A stretch of 64,000 bases of DNA from JALYGY01 sp963800975 (lineage in GTDB: Bacteria; Actinomycetota; Rubrobacteria; Rubrobacterales; Rubrobacteraceae), in NCBI GenBank assembly GCA_963800975.1, contig CAWDDB010000009.1:75453-139452 (forward strand). Direction: 5' to 3'. Position 1 is the first letter of the stretch. Each line of letters starts with the position of its first letter. The translations under genes were made by a program, and so were the position numbers. Shown here in pieces: positions 51,508 to 59,759 of this stretch. Below the pieces are notes generated by a model that saw nothing but the letters and a program-made list of their open reading frames with translations, made no database searches and was not told where the DNA came from.

Positions 51508-51533
51508 GGCCGGGGACCTACGGGGCTCCGGCC
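51508..51533 (+). terminator. Terminator of the RTX-like gene
   Basis: GGCCGGGG pairs with CTCCGGCC around a 10-nt loop and is followed by CTTCCTCTT. It lies 39 bp after the stop and 16 bp before repeat copy 2. Confidence 0.6.
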
Positions 51534-51548
51534 CTTCCTCTTGGCCTT

Positions 51549-51591
51549 ATTCACCCAAGTGCGTGGAAGTCTAGTGTTCTCCGAAGTTCGC
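51549..51591 (+). repeat. Dispersed bipartite repeat, copy 2
   Basis: Left box ATTCACCC, spacer AAGTGCGTGGAAGTCTAGTG (20 nt), right box TTCTCCGAAGTTCGC. It lies between two convergent genes. Confidence 0.8.
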
Positions 51592-51602
51592 GCACGCAAG
51601 AA

Positions 51603-51630
51603 GGGCCGGAGCTCCTAGGAGCTCCGGCCC
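51603..51630. terminator. 28-bp perfect palindrome, terminator of the CSLREA gene
   Basis: GGGCCGGAGCTCC and GGAGCTCCGGCCC meet around TA. On the reverse strand it follows the beta-helix gene by 27 bp and is trailed by TTCTTG. It can act in both directions. Confidence 0.7.
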
Positions 51631-51657
51631 GCTTGTTCCTAGAGCGGCCTATCTCTG

Positions 51658-52986
51658 CTATTGCACCACCGCCCGAGGAGCCGAGAACTCCGAGGTGTTC
51701 GCCTCGACGGAGTTCGTGGCCGTCGCCGTTACCCTTTGCCCCGCAGGTACCGCCTGGGAGGGGACGAAGCTGAAGGCGACGTTGCCGTTGGAGTTGGTGC
51801 TCACCGCCTTGTTGCCGATGAACTTCTTGCCCTCGTTGCCCGAAGGGTTGGAGAAGAACTCGACCACGAAGGGATCCGCGGGGGTGCTGTTGAGCTTGGC
51901 CTGGATGGTGGTCGTGCCGCTCACGGTCTTGGCAGAGGGCACGACCGGCTTGTTCTGCAGGTCGTTGGGCCCGGAGTCGGGGTCGCTCGCGTCGTTGGCG
52001 GTGGCCCCCGCGGCGTTCTGGGTGCCGCCCACGAGGTCTATCCCGAGGCGACCGTTGGAGAAGATCGAGTTCCGAAGGATGTGGTTGCCCTCGGCATCGT
52101 CGCCGACGACGTTCACGCCGTCCCCTCCGTTGAAGGCTATGGTGTTGGGGGCACCGAAGGAGAAACCCCCGACGAAGTTCTCCGACGACGAGGAGATGCT
52201 AACGCCGTCGTTGTCGTTGCCCAGGGCGGTGGCCCCATCCATCTTGGTGCCTACGAGGTTGCCCTCGACCTCGACGTCCGTGTTGCCGCTGGGAACGATG
52301 TTGACGCCGTTGGCGCCGTTGGCGGAGATCAGGTTGCGCTGGAAGCGCGAGATGCCCCCTATGGAATTGTTCCCGCCGCTTGCGACCAGGTTGAGACCGT
52401 TGAAACGGTTGGGGCGCGCCGCGGTGCCCGAGGCGTCGGTGCCCAAGAAGTTGCCCTCGATCCTCACCCCCGAGGGCTCGCCGAGACCCGCGACGTCGTC
52501 GATCTCGATGCCGTTGGCGAAGCGCCCGATCGCCAGCCCCTGCACAGCAACGTCGTCGGCCACTATCTCGAGCCCGCTCCCTCCGCTGGTGCCGGCGCCG
52601 TCGAGCTGTATCAAGATCTTGGCGTTGGTGCCCTGGGCGAGCGTGTTGAGGCTCGCCCCCGGCTGGGAGTAGCCGTTTATGGTCACCGCTTCGGTGATCG
52701 GCGGTAACGCAGAGAACGGGGCGATGGTCTTCACTCCGGTCCCGCCGATGTTGAAGTTGATGGTATCGGCGCCGGGGGTGTTGTTGGCGTTGACGATCGC
52801 CTCGCGCAGGGTGCACCCGCCGACGCTACAGATGCCGTTGCCGCCATCTACGGTACTGTCGACGGTGAAGGTTGTGGCATAAGCGGGCTTGGCGGTGAGC
52901 ATCAGCACCGCGGTCACGAGCATCGCCACCAACCCCACGACCATCATCCGGTTGCCGGCCGATCCGTCGGTATTAGCCTGCATCAT
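51658..52986 (-). CDS. Secreted CSLREA-domain parallel beta-helix protein
   Basis: The 442-residue protein has a signal peptide (about 14-38). The CSLREA signature in FTVDSTVDGGNGICSVGGCTLREAIVNANNTPGADTINF is near the N-terminus, followed by right-handed beta-helix repeats (GLEIVADDVAVQGLAIGRFANGIEI, GVRIEGNFLGTDASG, NGVNIVPSGNTDVEVEGNLVGT). A C-terminal beta-sandwich (TTTIQAKLNSTPADPFVVEFFSN) closes it. It is likely a cell-surface or secreted protein of the carbohydrate-binding/adhesin type. It sits alone between repeat copies 2 and 3. Confidence 0.9.
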   Translation of the reverse strand: MMQANTDGSAGNRMMVVGLVAMLVTAVLMLTAKPAYATTFTVDSTVDGGNGICSVGGCTLREAIVNANNTPGADTINFNIGGTGVKTIAPFSALPPITEAVTINGYSQPGASLNTLAQGTNAKILIQLDGAGTSGGSGLEIVADDVAVQGLAIGRFANGIEIDDVAGLGEPSGVRIEGNFLGTDASGTAARPNRFNGLNLVASGGNNSIGGISRFQRNLISANGANGVNIVPSGNTDVEVEGNLVGTKMDGATALGNDNDGVSISSSSENFVGGFSFGAPNTIAFNGGDGVNVVGDDAEGNHILRNSIFSNGRLGIDLVGGTQNAAGATANDASDPDSGPNDLQNKPVVPSAKTVSGTTTIQAKLNSTPADPFVVEFFSNPSGNEGKKFIGNKAVSTNSNGNVAFSFVPSQAVPAGQRVTATATNSVEANTSEFSAPRAVVQ

Positions 52987-53098
52987 CTCTCCTACTCCTT
53001 CGATCCGTTTGACTTTCAGGTTCGCTTTGCAGTATCGACGCGGAGGGGCGCGAGGGCATCGGCATAACGACCACTCTTTTCTCTAGGGCTTTGGTCGT

Positions 53099-53139
53099 AT
53101 TCACCCGACGGCGTAGAAGGAGGGTTCTCGGAAGTACGC
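53099..53139 (+). repeat. Dispersed bipartite repeat, copy 3
   Basis: Left box ATTCACCC, 18 nt, right box TTCTCGGAAGTACGC, then CATAGCCCCGGTCCTGTG and CGGCATGC as in copy 1. It lies in the 325-bp gap between divergent genes; the gap holds no other gene. Confidence 0.8.
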
Positions 53140-53311
53140 ATAGCCCCGGTCCTGTGCGGCATGCATACCCGGCCGCCGTGGGTTGCCCGGGTACCCCACT
53201 ACGGGTAAAGTCGAGGGCACGGTGGCGGCGGACCTTGGGCCGGGATTGGGAGGAACGAAAGACCAGAGAGATGATGGACGAGGAGCGGGGATCATGAGAA
53301 GGAGGATTGCG

Positions 53312-53596
53312 ATGCGCAAGAAGCATTCTGCCTCAGAGAGGCAAGAGGCGATCGGGCGGGTGGCGATCGGACGGGCGGCGACCGGGGCCGCGGCGTTCGG
53401 GGCTCTGGCGGCGGGAGCGGGCGCGATCGGGGCTTTAGCGATCGGTGCCCTTGCGATCCGGGCCCTGGCGGTGAAGCGCGGCAGGATCGAGCGGCTCAAC
53501 ATCGAGGAGCTAGAGGTCGGACGGCTACGCGTGAGGGAGCTGGTCGTGGAGCAGGAGCAAACCCCACGGCAAGGCGCCTCGGTTCCGGCCTCGTGA
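53312..53596 (+). CDS. Small membrane protein with Ala/Ile-Gly repeats (94 aa)
   Basis: ATG 53312 is chosen because AGGAGG lies 6 nt before it, inside the codons of the upstream ATG 53294. After a charged head the protein has a regular five-residue pattern (AIGRVAIGRAATGAAAFGALAAGAGAIGALAIGALAI), then a continuing five-residue rhythm of basic/acidic residues (GRIERLNIEELEVGRLRVRELVV). This looks like a pentapeptide-type coil or a membrane hairpin followed by a beta-coil. No function is known. It is followed by a membrane protein gene. Confidence 0.6.
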   Translation: MRKKHSASERQEAIGRVAIGRAATGAAAFGALAAGAGAIGALAIGALAIRALAVKRGRIERLNIEELEVGRLRVRELVVEQEQTPRQGASVPAS

Positions 53597-53654
53597 GTAG
53601 CGCGCATACCTGGATCGCCGAGCGTAAGCAAACAGAACAAACAGAAGGAGAGAG

Positions 53655-54086
53655 ATGAGCCCGCAGTCGCGGTTGGTGGCAGGCATCGTCCTGATCATCG
53701 TCCCCACGGTCGAGATCGGCGGGACGAGCATCCTCTCGCTGCTTATCGCCGATCCGGCCTACACCCAGAACGAGCTCAGGCAAGATCTCTGGCGAGCGGG
53801 GCACGCCCACGCGGGCGTGTGGCTGGTGCTCTCTTTGGTGGCCTTGCGCTACGTGGACGAGGCAACACTCTCTGAGGGGACGAGGTGGGTAGTGCGCCTC
53901 GCATTCCCGGTCGCCGCGGTCCTGATGGCGTTAGCCTTCTTCCTCTCGGTACTCTCCCCCGAGGCCACAGAACCCAACGCCATGATCTACCTGGCCTACG
54001 TTGCCGGGCTTTTGCTGGCGGTGGGGCTTTTGGTCCTTGGGGTCGGTCTCCTCCGGGGGCTTAGGACGGTGCGTGAGCCCGCTTAA
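53655..54086 (+). CDS. Four-helix membrane protein (143 aa)
   Basis: AAGGAGAGAG precedes ATG 53655. Four hydrophobic segments (about 8-32, 50-68, 80-102, 108-133) with the loops AYTQNELRQDLWRAGHAHAGVWL and SPEATEPNAMIY. The HAHAG motif in the second helix is notable. I do not recognise a family. It probably shares a transcript with the preceding small gene. A GC-rich hairpin-like sequence and repeat copy 4 follow. Confidence 0.7.
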   Translation: MSPQSRLVAGIVLIIVPTVEIGGTSILSLLIADPAYTQNELRQDLWRAGHAHAGVWLVLSLVALRYVDEATLSEGTRWVVRLAFPVAAVLMALAFFLSVLSPEATEPNAMIYLAYVAGLLLAVGLLVLGVGLLRGLRTVREPA

Positions 54087-54170
54087 CATCCATACATCCA
54101 TAGTGCGGTGATAGGGCTGGGATCCAAGACGTTGGGACTCCGGCCCTTGTTCTTGCCCTTATTCACCCGA

Positions 54171-54200
54171 TTGCGTGGAATGCGCGTTCTCCGCAGTCTA
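54171..54200 (+). repeat. Dispersed bipartite repeat, copy 4
   Basis: Left box ATTCACCC, spacer GATTGCGTGGAATGCGCG, right box TTCTCCGCAGT. It is preceded by CTCCGGCCCTT...TCTTGCCC as in copies 2 and 7. Confidence 0.75.
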
Positions 54201-54307
54201 CTGGTGGTCGGGGTTCCGAGTTCCATTAAGATCACCTCATCGACTTAGATGAGAAGGGAACCCACTATGAAGCTGACGACCACCACGAACTCCTCGAGGA
54301 GAACGAC

Positions 54308-54889
54308 ATGACCGCTACCTACACCTTCGACGTCTTTTCCAGCCTCGACGGCTACGGCTCCTACGCCCCCCCGGGCGACTGGGGCGGCTACTGGGGCAAG
54401 CAAGGCCCCGATCTGCTGGACCACCGCCTTGCCCTGTTCGGCAACGAGCAGCGGATGGTCTTCGGCGCCACCACGTTCCGGCAGTTCGTTTCGATGCTAG
54501 CCTCGAGCACAGAGGATTCTGAGGTGCGTGACCCCTGGGTCACCCGGATGAGGAACATGCCGGCAACGGTGGTGTCGACGACGCTGGAAGGTCACCTCGA
54601 CTGGCCAAACGCGACCGTCGTGAATGGCGACGCCGTCGACGTCGTCGCCCGCCTCAAGGAGGAGTCTGAGGTGCCGTTGCGCTCCCACGGCAGCCTGTCG
54701 ATGAACCGGGCGCTGATGGCCGCCGGCCTCGTCGACCGTGTCCAGGTGACGATCTTCCCGGTCATCACCGGACAGACCGGAGTGGACCCGATCTTCCAGG
54801 GTGCGGCCGACTTCGACCTAGAGCTGATCGAGCACCGGACCCTCGACGGTCACACCCTGGAGCTCGTCTACCGACCCACCCTCCATTGA
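54308..54889 (+). CDS. Dihydrofolate reductase/RibD C-terminal family protein
   Basis: The 193-residue protein has the RibD-C/DHFR-like fold: YTFDVFSSLDGYGSY, MVFGATTFRQFVSML, MPATVVSTTLEGHLDWPNATVV, LRSHGSLSMNRALMAAGLVDRVQVTIFPVITGQTGVDPIF. Such proteins bind NADPH and reduce unknown substrates. GAGGAG precedes ATG 54308. A 14-codon frame just upstream (MKLTTTTNSS, ending on the ATGA) looks like the start of another protein of this family, a small relic. It lies alone between repeat copies 4 and 5; the next interval holds a second family member. Confidence 0.85.
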   Translation: MTATYTFDVFSSLDGYGSYAPPGDWGGYWGKQGPDLLDHRLALFGNEQRMVFGATTFRQFVSMLASSTEDSEVRDPWVTRMRNMPATVVSTTLEGHLDWPNATVVNGDAVDVVARLKEESEVPLRSHGSLSMNRALMAAGLVDRVQVTIFPVITGQTGVDPIFQGAADFDLELIEHRTLDGHTLELVYRPTLH

Positions 54890-54995
54890 CCCGTAAGGAT
54901 TTCGAAGAGGATCACGGACGTGGGGGCCCACAACTCGGCGAGCAGCGCGACGAAGGCGGACGCGGTGAGCGCGTAGGGCGATCTCGGAAGGCTCT

Positions 54996-55036
54996 ATTCA
55001 CCGGAGTGCGTGGAATACGTGTTCTGCGAAATCCGT
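54996..55036 (+). repeat. Dispersed bipartite repeat, copy 5
   Basis: Left box ATTCACCG, spacer GAGTGCGTGGAATACGTG, right box TTCTGCGAAATCCGTC. It lies between convergent genes. Confidence 0.75.
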
Positions 55037-55138
55037 CCTACATCCCCCACTCCGAGAAGTAGCCCATGGCCTTGAGGCCCGCCGAGTCGGCATGCTTTCA
55101 GGAGAGGGCGAACGACGCTAGGCGGGTTCTCTCAGGGA

Positions 55139-55693
55139 CTACCCGTCCTGCTCGGCGGGCCGGTAGGTGAGGACCACAACCCCAGAGGCGAACGTCTCCG
55201 TCCCCACGAGCCTCAAAGCCTTCGGCTCGCCCACCTCGCCGAGGAGGCGCTTGCCACCGCCCGCGAGGACGGGGGTGAGCCGCAGCCGGTACTCGTCGAC
55301 GAGGTCGTGGCGTGCCAGCTCGTGGACGAGGTCGGCGCTGGCGAGCACCAGGACGTCCCCGCCGGGGCGCCGCTTGAGGTCGGAGACCGCTTCCATGAGA
55401 TCTCCCTCTATCAACGTCGCATTCCACGCGAGGGGACCTTCCAGGGTAGTCGACACGACAAACTTGGGTATGGCGTTCATCCGGTCGGCCAGGCCGCTCC
55501 CGTCCTCGGCGGATGGCCAGTAGTCGGCGAAGCCCTCGTAGGTCGTCCGCCCCAGGAGTAAGGCGTCGCTGGCGAGTAGCTCATCGAGCGCCCACCTGTT
55601 GAACTCCTCGTCCGCGAACGGGAAGGCCCACCTCTCGGGCGCCCCCATGACGCCGTCGAGCGCCACCATAGACGACACGACTATCCTGCCCAC
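55139..55693 (-). CDS. Dihydrofolate reductase/RibD C-terminal family protein
   Basis: The 184-residue protein from GTG 55693 (AAGGGAG ahead) has the same fold: RIVVSSMVALDGVMGAPERW, DALLLGRTTYEGFADYWPS, IPKFVVSTTLEGPLAWNATLI, VLASADLVHELARHDLVDEYRLRLTPVLAGGGKRLL. It is the more typical member of the pair (GRTTYEGF, HDLVDEYRLxxxPVxxGxGKRLF). It is a predicted NADPH-dependent reductase of unknown substrate. It faces the previous gene across repeat copy 5. Confidence 0.88.
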   Translation of the reverse strand: MGRIVVSSMVALDGVMGAPERWAFPFADEEFNRWALDELLASDALLLGRTTYEGFADYWPSAEDGSGLADRMNAIPKFVVSTTLEGPLAWNATLIEGDLMEAVSDLKRRPGGDVLVLASADLVHELARHDLVDEYRLRLTPVLAGGGKRLLGEVGEPKALRLVGTETFASGVVVLTYRPAEQDG

Positions 55694-55771
55694 TCCGATC
55701 CACTCCCTTCGCTTGGCATCAGACCCGAACGCTAGCCTCCTCTTGCGACAAGCGAAGCCTACAGGGAGTGC

Positions 55772-55827
55772 CGCGACAAGTGAAACGATTCGGGTTTCCC
55801 GCGACAAGTGAAACGATTCGGGTTTCC
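55772..55827. repeat. Exact tandem duplication of a 28-bp unit
   Basis: Units at 55772-55799 and 55800-55827 are identical. Each contains GCGACAAGTGAAACG and GATTCGGGTTTCC, with an internal dyad GAAAC/GTTTC. A partial third copy (TTGCGACAAGCGAAGCC) precedes at 55743-55759. It lies upstream of the GTG-start reductase gene, in the divergent gap with repeat copy 6. It is probably an operator array. Confidence 0.65.
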
Positions 55828-55852
55828 ACAAAAGTGGGCGGCTCGCGGCGGT

Positions 55853-55893
55853 ATTCACCCGAGTGCCTAGGAGAGGCGTTCTACGAACTTCGC
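55853..55893 (+). repeat. Dispersed bipartite repeat, copy 6 (right half doubled)
   Basis: Left box ATTCACCC, 18 nt, right box TTCTACGAACTTCGC. A second right half TTCTGCGAAGTCCG follows at 55904-55917. The remaining gap to 56163 holds no gene I can support. Confidence 0.75.
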
Positions 55894-56163
55894 GCTGAGG
55901 TGGTTCTGCGAAGTCCGATCCTCGAAACGCATTCCAGCCAGCAGATGCAACGTGCGGCACAACCTGCTACGCTGCCACCCGTAGGGAACGCGCTACCCGT
56001 GGCGTGGGGTAGAGGCTAGGAACTTCGTCCCGCAACAAGCGTGGGCACCCAGGGGACGTGGGGAGCCAGTGGTGCAACCGGCTACCGCTAGAGAGGCCTG
56101 TTAGGCCTCATGCGTGGTGGCCGGTTCCGCGTTGGTGTGCAGGCTCCCTGGAGGAGGAGAGCG

Positions 56164-56280
56164 ATGAGGAGAGCGGTGCTGCTGGCGGCGACGATGGCTA
56201 TCGTGGGGGTGCTGGCTGCCGATCCGGTGAACAGCAAGAACGCCCAGATCCTCACCTTCGATAGCCGAGCGTACTCCTAG
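56164..56280 (+). CDS. Small secreted peptide (38 aa)
   Basis: A strong GGAGGAGGAG precedes ATG 56164. The peptide starts like a signal sequence (MRRAVLLAATMAIVGVLAA) and has only 19 residues after it (DPVNSKNAQILTFDSRAYS). It could be a real secreted peptide or the truncated start of an RTX-like gene, whose signal peptides also begin MRR. It is followed after 83 bp by a larger secreted protein gene. Confidence 0.45.
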   Translation: MRRAVLLAATMAIVGVLAADPVNSKNAQILTFDSRAYS

Positions 56281-56363
56281 GGCCGGGGCGAAACTTACGC
56301 GAAGCACAGGAGAACCAAGAAGACTTCTGTCCTGGCAGTGGACGGTAGAGGAAAGGACAACGC

Positions 56364-56882
56364 ATGGATACACAAGCGCTCCCGCACCGCAGGCTAGCGC
56401 TTTTCGCGCTGGTCGCGGCCTTGGTGCTGGCCGTGCTGGCAGTGGCGATGGTCACGTCCCCCAGGGAGGCCTCGGCGGCAGCCCCCGAGCCGGTCGACAC
56501 CACACCCTTCACGGTAGCAGGGGCGTGTGACTTCCCCGTACTCATCGAGGAGGGCGGCAAGGTGAAGGACATAGCGCTGCCCGGAGGGGACATCTTGAGG
56601 ATCTTCCCCGCCGCTCGTAGCACCCTAACGAACCTGGAAGAGCCCTCCAACCAAGTGACGCTCCGCGGCGGGGGCAAGGGGCGCATTACGCTACCCCCGA
56701 CCGCAGGCGGCGACCTGTTGGTGACGGTGGCCGGGCACAACGTCCTGGTGGTGCCGGGGGAGGGCATCTTCGAGGTGAGGAAGGCGACGTTCACCCTCGC
56801 CGCGCCGTACGATGTCGGGAGCGAGCTCACCGTCCTGGAGAGGAGGGGGAAGCTGATAGACCTGTGCGCGCGCTTGTCGTGA
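56364..56882 (+). CDS. Secreted hypothetical protein (172 aa)
   Basis: AGAGGAAAGGACAA precedes ATG 56364. A signal peptide/anchor (about 10-40) is followed by a compact all-beta domain with TTPFTVAGACDFPVLIEEGGKVKDIALPGGDILRIFPA, LRGGGKGRITLPPTAGGDLLVTVAGHNVLVVPGEG and a C-terminal Cys. This resembles uncharacterised actinobacterial secreted proteins whose core has CxFPV and TxxNxxTGxS-like strands. The function is unknown. A good terminator follows. Confidence 0.7.
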   Translation: MDTQALPHRRLALFALVAALVLAVLAVAMVTSPREASAAAPEPVDTTPFTVAGACDFPVLIEEGGKVKDIALPGGDILRIFPAARSTLTNLEEPSNQVTLRGGGKGRITLPPTAGGDLLVTVAGHNVLVVPGEGIFEVRKATFTLAAPYDVGSELTVLERRGKLIDLCARLS

Positions 56883-56938
56883 GGTGCCAAGAGCGCTAGC
56901 AGCTTCGTCCTTCGATCGGGGGTAGCGGATCCTGCTTA

Positions 56939-56970
56939 GGGCCGGAGCACAATACTCCGGCCCTTCTCTT
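56939..56970 (+). terminator. Rho-independent terminator
   Basis: GGGCCGGAG pairs with CTCCGGCCC around CACAATA and is followed by TTCTCTT. Repeat copy 7 begins 7 bp later. Confidence 0.8.
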
Positions 56971-56976
56971 GTCCCT

Positions 56977-57017
56977 ATTCACCCACCTTCCGAGTAGTGA
57001 AGTTCTCGGAACTCCGC
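56977..57017 (+). repeat. Dispersed bipartite repeat, copy 7 (palindromic variant)
   Basis: Left box ATTCACCC, spacer ACCTTCCGAGTAGTGAAG, right box TTCTCGGAACTCCGC. TTCCGAG in the spacer pairs with CTCGGAA of the right box. Confidence 0.8.
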
Positions 57018-57098
57018 CCCGTGCGGCTATCTCTTGTGTCGCTCCGCCTCCGCGGCTACCCTAGCCGATGCGTACGATCTCCGAAAGGAAGTGGCAGG

Positions 57099-57929
57099 GT
57101 GACATCGGCAGACGACCGCAAGGAAACATCGCTCAGGGCCTGCGTCGCGTACATGCTGGACCTCGACGTGTCCGAGGTGCCGACGAAGCGGGAAGCCAAC
57201 ATGGGTCAGTGGCTCGCCTTGAGGAACCTCGGCCTCGTACCCGTCGCCTCCCCCGAGACCTTCCAGTGGCCGGGACGGTTCCTCGGCCTCCGGCGCGACA
57301 ACTCGACCTGGGCGATCTACTTCGGCGTGCCCCCCGGCATCGTCCACGATCCCATGTCCGAGCCGGATGGGAAGCAGGAAGTGGATGTGGATGCCGCCTT
57401 CGTGCTTGCCCAGCAGGACCCGCAGCTGGGAACCGAGACCGCTTTGGGGACCGAGAGCGTCGGCACGGTCGAGCTGATAGCGCTGGCCGCCGAGGCCGAA
57501 GGCCCCATGCGGGAGGTGTCCGCAGCGGAGGCGGTCGAGGGACGCGGCCTGCTAGGCGACCGCTACGAGCGCGGGGCCGGGACGTTCTCCAACCCGAACG
57601 GGCGCGGCTACGATCTCACGCTTGTCGAGGCCGAAGCCTTGGAGGAGTTGTCGGCCAAGGGCATCGAGCTGGCGCCGATCGAGGCACGGCGCAACCTCGT
57701 CGTTAGGGGCATCGCGCTCGACGATCTCGTCGGACGGCGCTTCCGGGTAGGGGAGGTCGAGTGCCTAGGCCAGAGGAGGTGCGAACCGTGCGCGCACCTC
57801 GAACGGCTAACGCGGCCCGGGGTGCTGCGCGGCCTCGTGCACCGGGGCGGGCTGCGCGCCGACGTGCTCTCGGGCGGCAAGATCTCGGTGGGCGACGCCG
57901 TTCGGCTGGAGGGCGCGCGCGAGCCGTGA
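57099..57929 (+). CDS. MOSC-domain protein with an N-terminal cysteine-peptidase-like segment
   Basis: The 276-residue protein from GTG 57099 joins two parts. Residues 8-100 (ETSLRACVAYMLDLDVSEVPTKREANMGQWLALRNLGLV) resemble the head of papain/C39-like domains of the type DCxxACxAxxLGLPxEEVP, but the first Cys is Ser. Residues about 120-276 are a MOSC domain (VEGRGLLGDRYERGAGTFS, LTLVEAEALEEL, ARRNLVVRGIALDDLVGRRFRVGEVECLGQRRCEPCAHLERLT). The conserved Cys of MOSC molybdenum-cofactor sulfur carriers lies in RCEPC. The combined architecture is unusual. It is probably co-transcribed with the PLP enzyme 98 bp downstream. Confidence 0.8.
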   Translation: MTSADDRKETSLRACVAYMLDLDVSEVPTKREANMGQWLALRNLGLVPVASPETFQWPGRFLGLRRDNSTWAIYFGVPPGIVHDPMSEPDGKQEVDVDAAFVLAQQDPQLGTETALGTESVGTVELIALAAEAEGPMREVSAAEAVEGRGLLGDRYERGAGTFSNPNGRGYDLTLVEAEALEELSAKGIELAPIEARRNLVVRGIALDDLVGRRFRVGEVECLGQRRCEPCAHLERLTRPGVLRGLVHRGGLRADVLSGGKISVGDAVRLEGAREP

Positions 57930-58026
57930 GGGGGCGCGTCGGCACGAGAAGACGGGCGGGCACGCGTCCCTCGGCGGCCCGAGCCTTTCCACGGCCCGGG
58001 ACGCGGCCGAGAACGGGAGTTTTACC

Positions 58027-59158
58027 TTGAAGATGGAGACCAAGGCGGTGCACGCCGGGCGCGGCGTGGACCCTGCGACGGGGGCGGTGACCCCGCCGAT
58101 ACACCTCTCGACGACCTTCGAACGCGACGCCGACGGCGGCTACCCGCGCGGTTACGAGTACGCCAGGGAGTCCAACCCCAACAGGACCGCCCTGGAGGAG
58201 TGCGTGCGGGAGCTCGAGGGCGGGGCCGCCGCGGCGGCCTTCTCTTCGGGGATGGCCGCCACTATGACGGTCGTGCAGACGCTCTCCCCCGGCGACCACG
58301 CGGTGGTCGCGGACGACACCTACTTCGGGACGAGGGAGATCTTCCGGGACCTGTTCTCCGGGTGGGGCGTGGAGACCTCCTTCGTCGACATGACGAACGC
58401 GGAGGAGGTCGGCGAGGCCGTGCGGCCGAGCACGAAGCTGTTCTGGGCCGAGACGCCCTCCAACCCCCGCCTGAAGATCGCCGACCTCCGCGAGATCTCG
58501 GGGATCGCCCGGGAGGCGGGTGCCCTGCTCGCCTGCGACAACACCTGGGCCACGCCGGTCCTGCAGCGGCCGCTCGAGCTCGGGGCCGACCTGGTGATGC
58601 ACGCGACGACGAAGTACCTGGGCGGCCACTCGGACTTGATGGGGGGCGTGGTGGTCGCCAAGAGCGCCGACGGGCCCTTCCGGCGCATCAGGGAGATCCA
58701 GCACTCCGGCGGCGCGATCCCCTCGCCCTTCGAGTGCTGGCTGGCCCTCAGGGGCATCCAGACCCTGCCCTACCGCATGCGGGCGCACTCGGAGAACGCC
58801 GCGCGGGTCGCGCGGTTCCTGGACGGGCACCCCGCGGTCGCCGAGGTCTTCTACCCGGGGCTCGAGTCGCACCCGGGGCACCGGATCGCCTCCGAGCAGA
58901 TGTCCCTCTTCGGCGGGATGCTCTCGTTCCTGGTCGACGGAGACCGAAAGAGCGCCATGGCCGTCGCGGCCAACGTTCGCGTGTTCACGCGGGCGACGAG
59001 CCTCGGGGGGACGCACAGCTACATCGAACACAGGGCATCCATAGAGGGACCGGGAACGGCCGCACCCCGAGAACCTGCTGAGGCTTTCGGTCGGGCTCGA
59101 ACACCCGGACGACCTGACGGACGACCTCGCGCGGGCCCTGCGGACCGCGGAGCGATAA
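58027..59158 (+). pseudogene. Cystathionine gamma-synthase/lyase-type PLP enzyme, C-terminus frameshifted
   Basis: The Cys/Met-metabolism PLP family is clear: TKAVHAGRGVDPATGAVTPPIHLSTTFE, YEYARESNPNRTALEECV, AAFSSGMAA, DDTYFGTREIF, AETPSNPRLKI, CDNTWATPVLQRPLELGADLVMHATTKYLGGHSD (PLP Lys196), TRATSLGGTHSYIEHRAS. After GPGT at about 59060 the correct ending (PENLLRLSVGLEHPDDLTDDLARAL) continues in the next frame to TAA 59158. The written frame instead runs to 59175 with an unrelated Pro/Arg-rich tail. The last ~35 residues help bind the substrate carboxylate (LRLSVGLE), so the product may be inactive unless the indel is an assembly error. Confidence 0.82.
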
Positions 59159-59249
59159 ACCGCGCGGCGCGATAGCGAACGCGGAAGGGGTAGGTTGTTT
59201 CCGTTGGCGTGCCGGGAACATTTCATCGTCCCCGACCGCGCAGGGCGCT

Positions 59250-59290
59250 ATTCACCCAAGTGCGTGGAAGTACGATTCTCGGAAGTTCGC
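59250..59290 (+). repeat. Dispersed bipartite repeat, copy 8
   Basis: Left box ATTCACCC, spacer AAGTGCGTGGAAGTACGA, right box TTCTCGGAAGTTCGC. An extra right half (GGTTCTCGGATGG) follows at 59298-59310, as in copy 6. Confidence 0.85.
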
Positions 59291-59318
59291 CTTGAGGGGG
59301 TTCTCGGATGGTGTACGT

Positions 59319-59759
59319 CTACGCCCAGCACCTTACCCCGACCTTGCTCGCGGTCGAGGTGCTCCGTTCCGAAGGCGCGCTCCGGGTAACGCTCCTCGCG
59401 CCCGATCCGGCCGCGCTGTACCGCGACCGGCACCAACGGCGGGGGGAGGTCGGCCGGAGCGGCGCTGCCGCGGCGGCCGCGGCGGCGGGGCGGCGGAGCC
59501 TGAGCGCGACCGCCAGCGTGATGGTGCCGCTCACCAGGCCCACCGCGTGGACCACGATGACCGGGAAGTCGCCGATGCCGAGGCCGTAGAGCAGCCAGAC
59601 CGCGAAGCCCCCGACGTACACGCCGAAGAAGCGGACCGAGACGTCGCCGGAGGTGCCGCGGACGCGCATCCGGTGCGCCTGGAGGAGCACGGAGAGGGCG
59701 CCGCCCAGCCCGTACAGCGTCGCGGCCGCGCCCAGCACTTGGGTGGTCTCCGGGGTCAT
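59319..59759 (-). CDS. SemiSWEET-like PQ-loop membrane protein
   Basis: Residues 1-92 form one three-helix PQ-loop repeat of the SemiSWEET type: VLGAAATLYGLGGALSVLLQAHRMRVRGTSGDVSVRFFGVYVGGFAVWLLYGLGIGDFPVIVVHAVGLVSGTITL. The usual PQ is LQ here. Two such subunits make a sugar transporter in known cases. After RRP a Ser/Arg-rich tail of about 55 residues follows an Ala run. It does not belong to the family and may result from a frameshift in the GCG-rich stretch at about 59470. Confidence 0.75.
   Translation of the reverse strand: MTPETTQVLGAAATLYGLGGALSVLLQAHRMRVRGTSGDVSVRFFGVYVGGFAVWLLYGLGIGDFPVIVVHAVGLVSGTITLAVALRLRRPAAAAAAAAPLRPTSPRRWCRSRYSAAGSGARSVTRSAPSERSTSTASKVGVRCWA

Noticed and set aside
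57703..59226. 507-codon reverse frame opposite the MOSC and PLP-enzyme genes
   Set aside because: Composition is that of a third-position GC shadow; both forward genes have clear domains.
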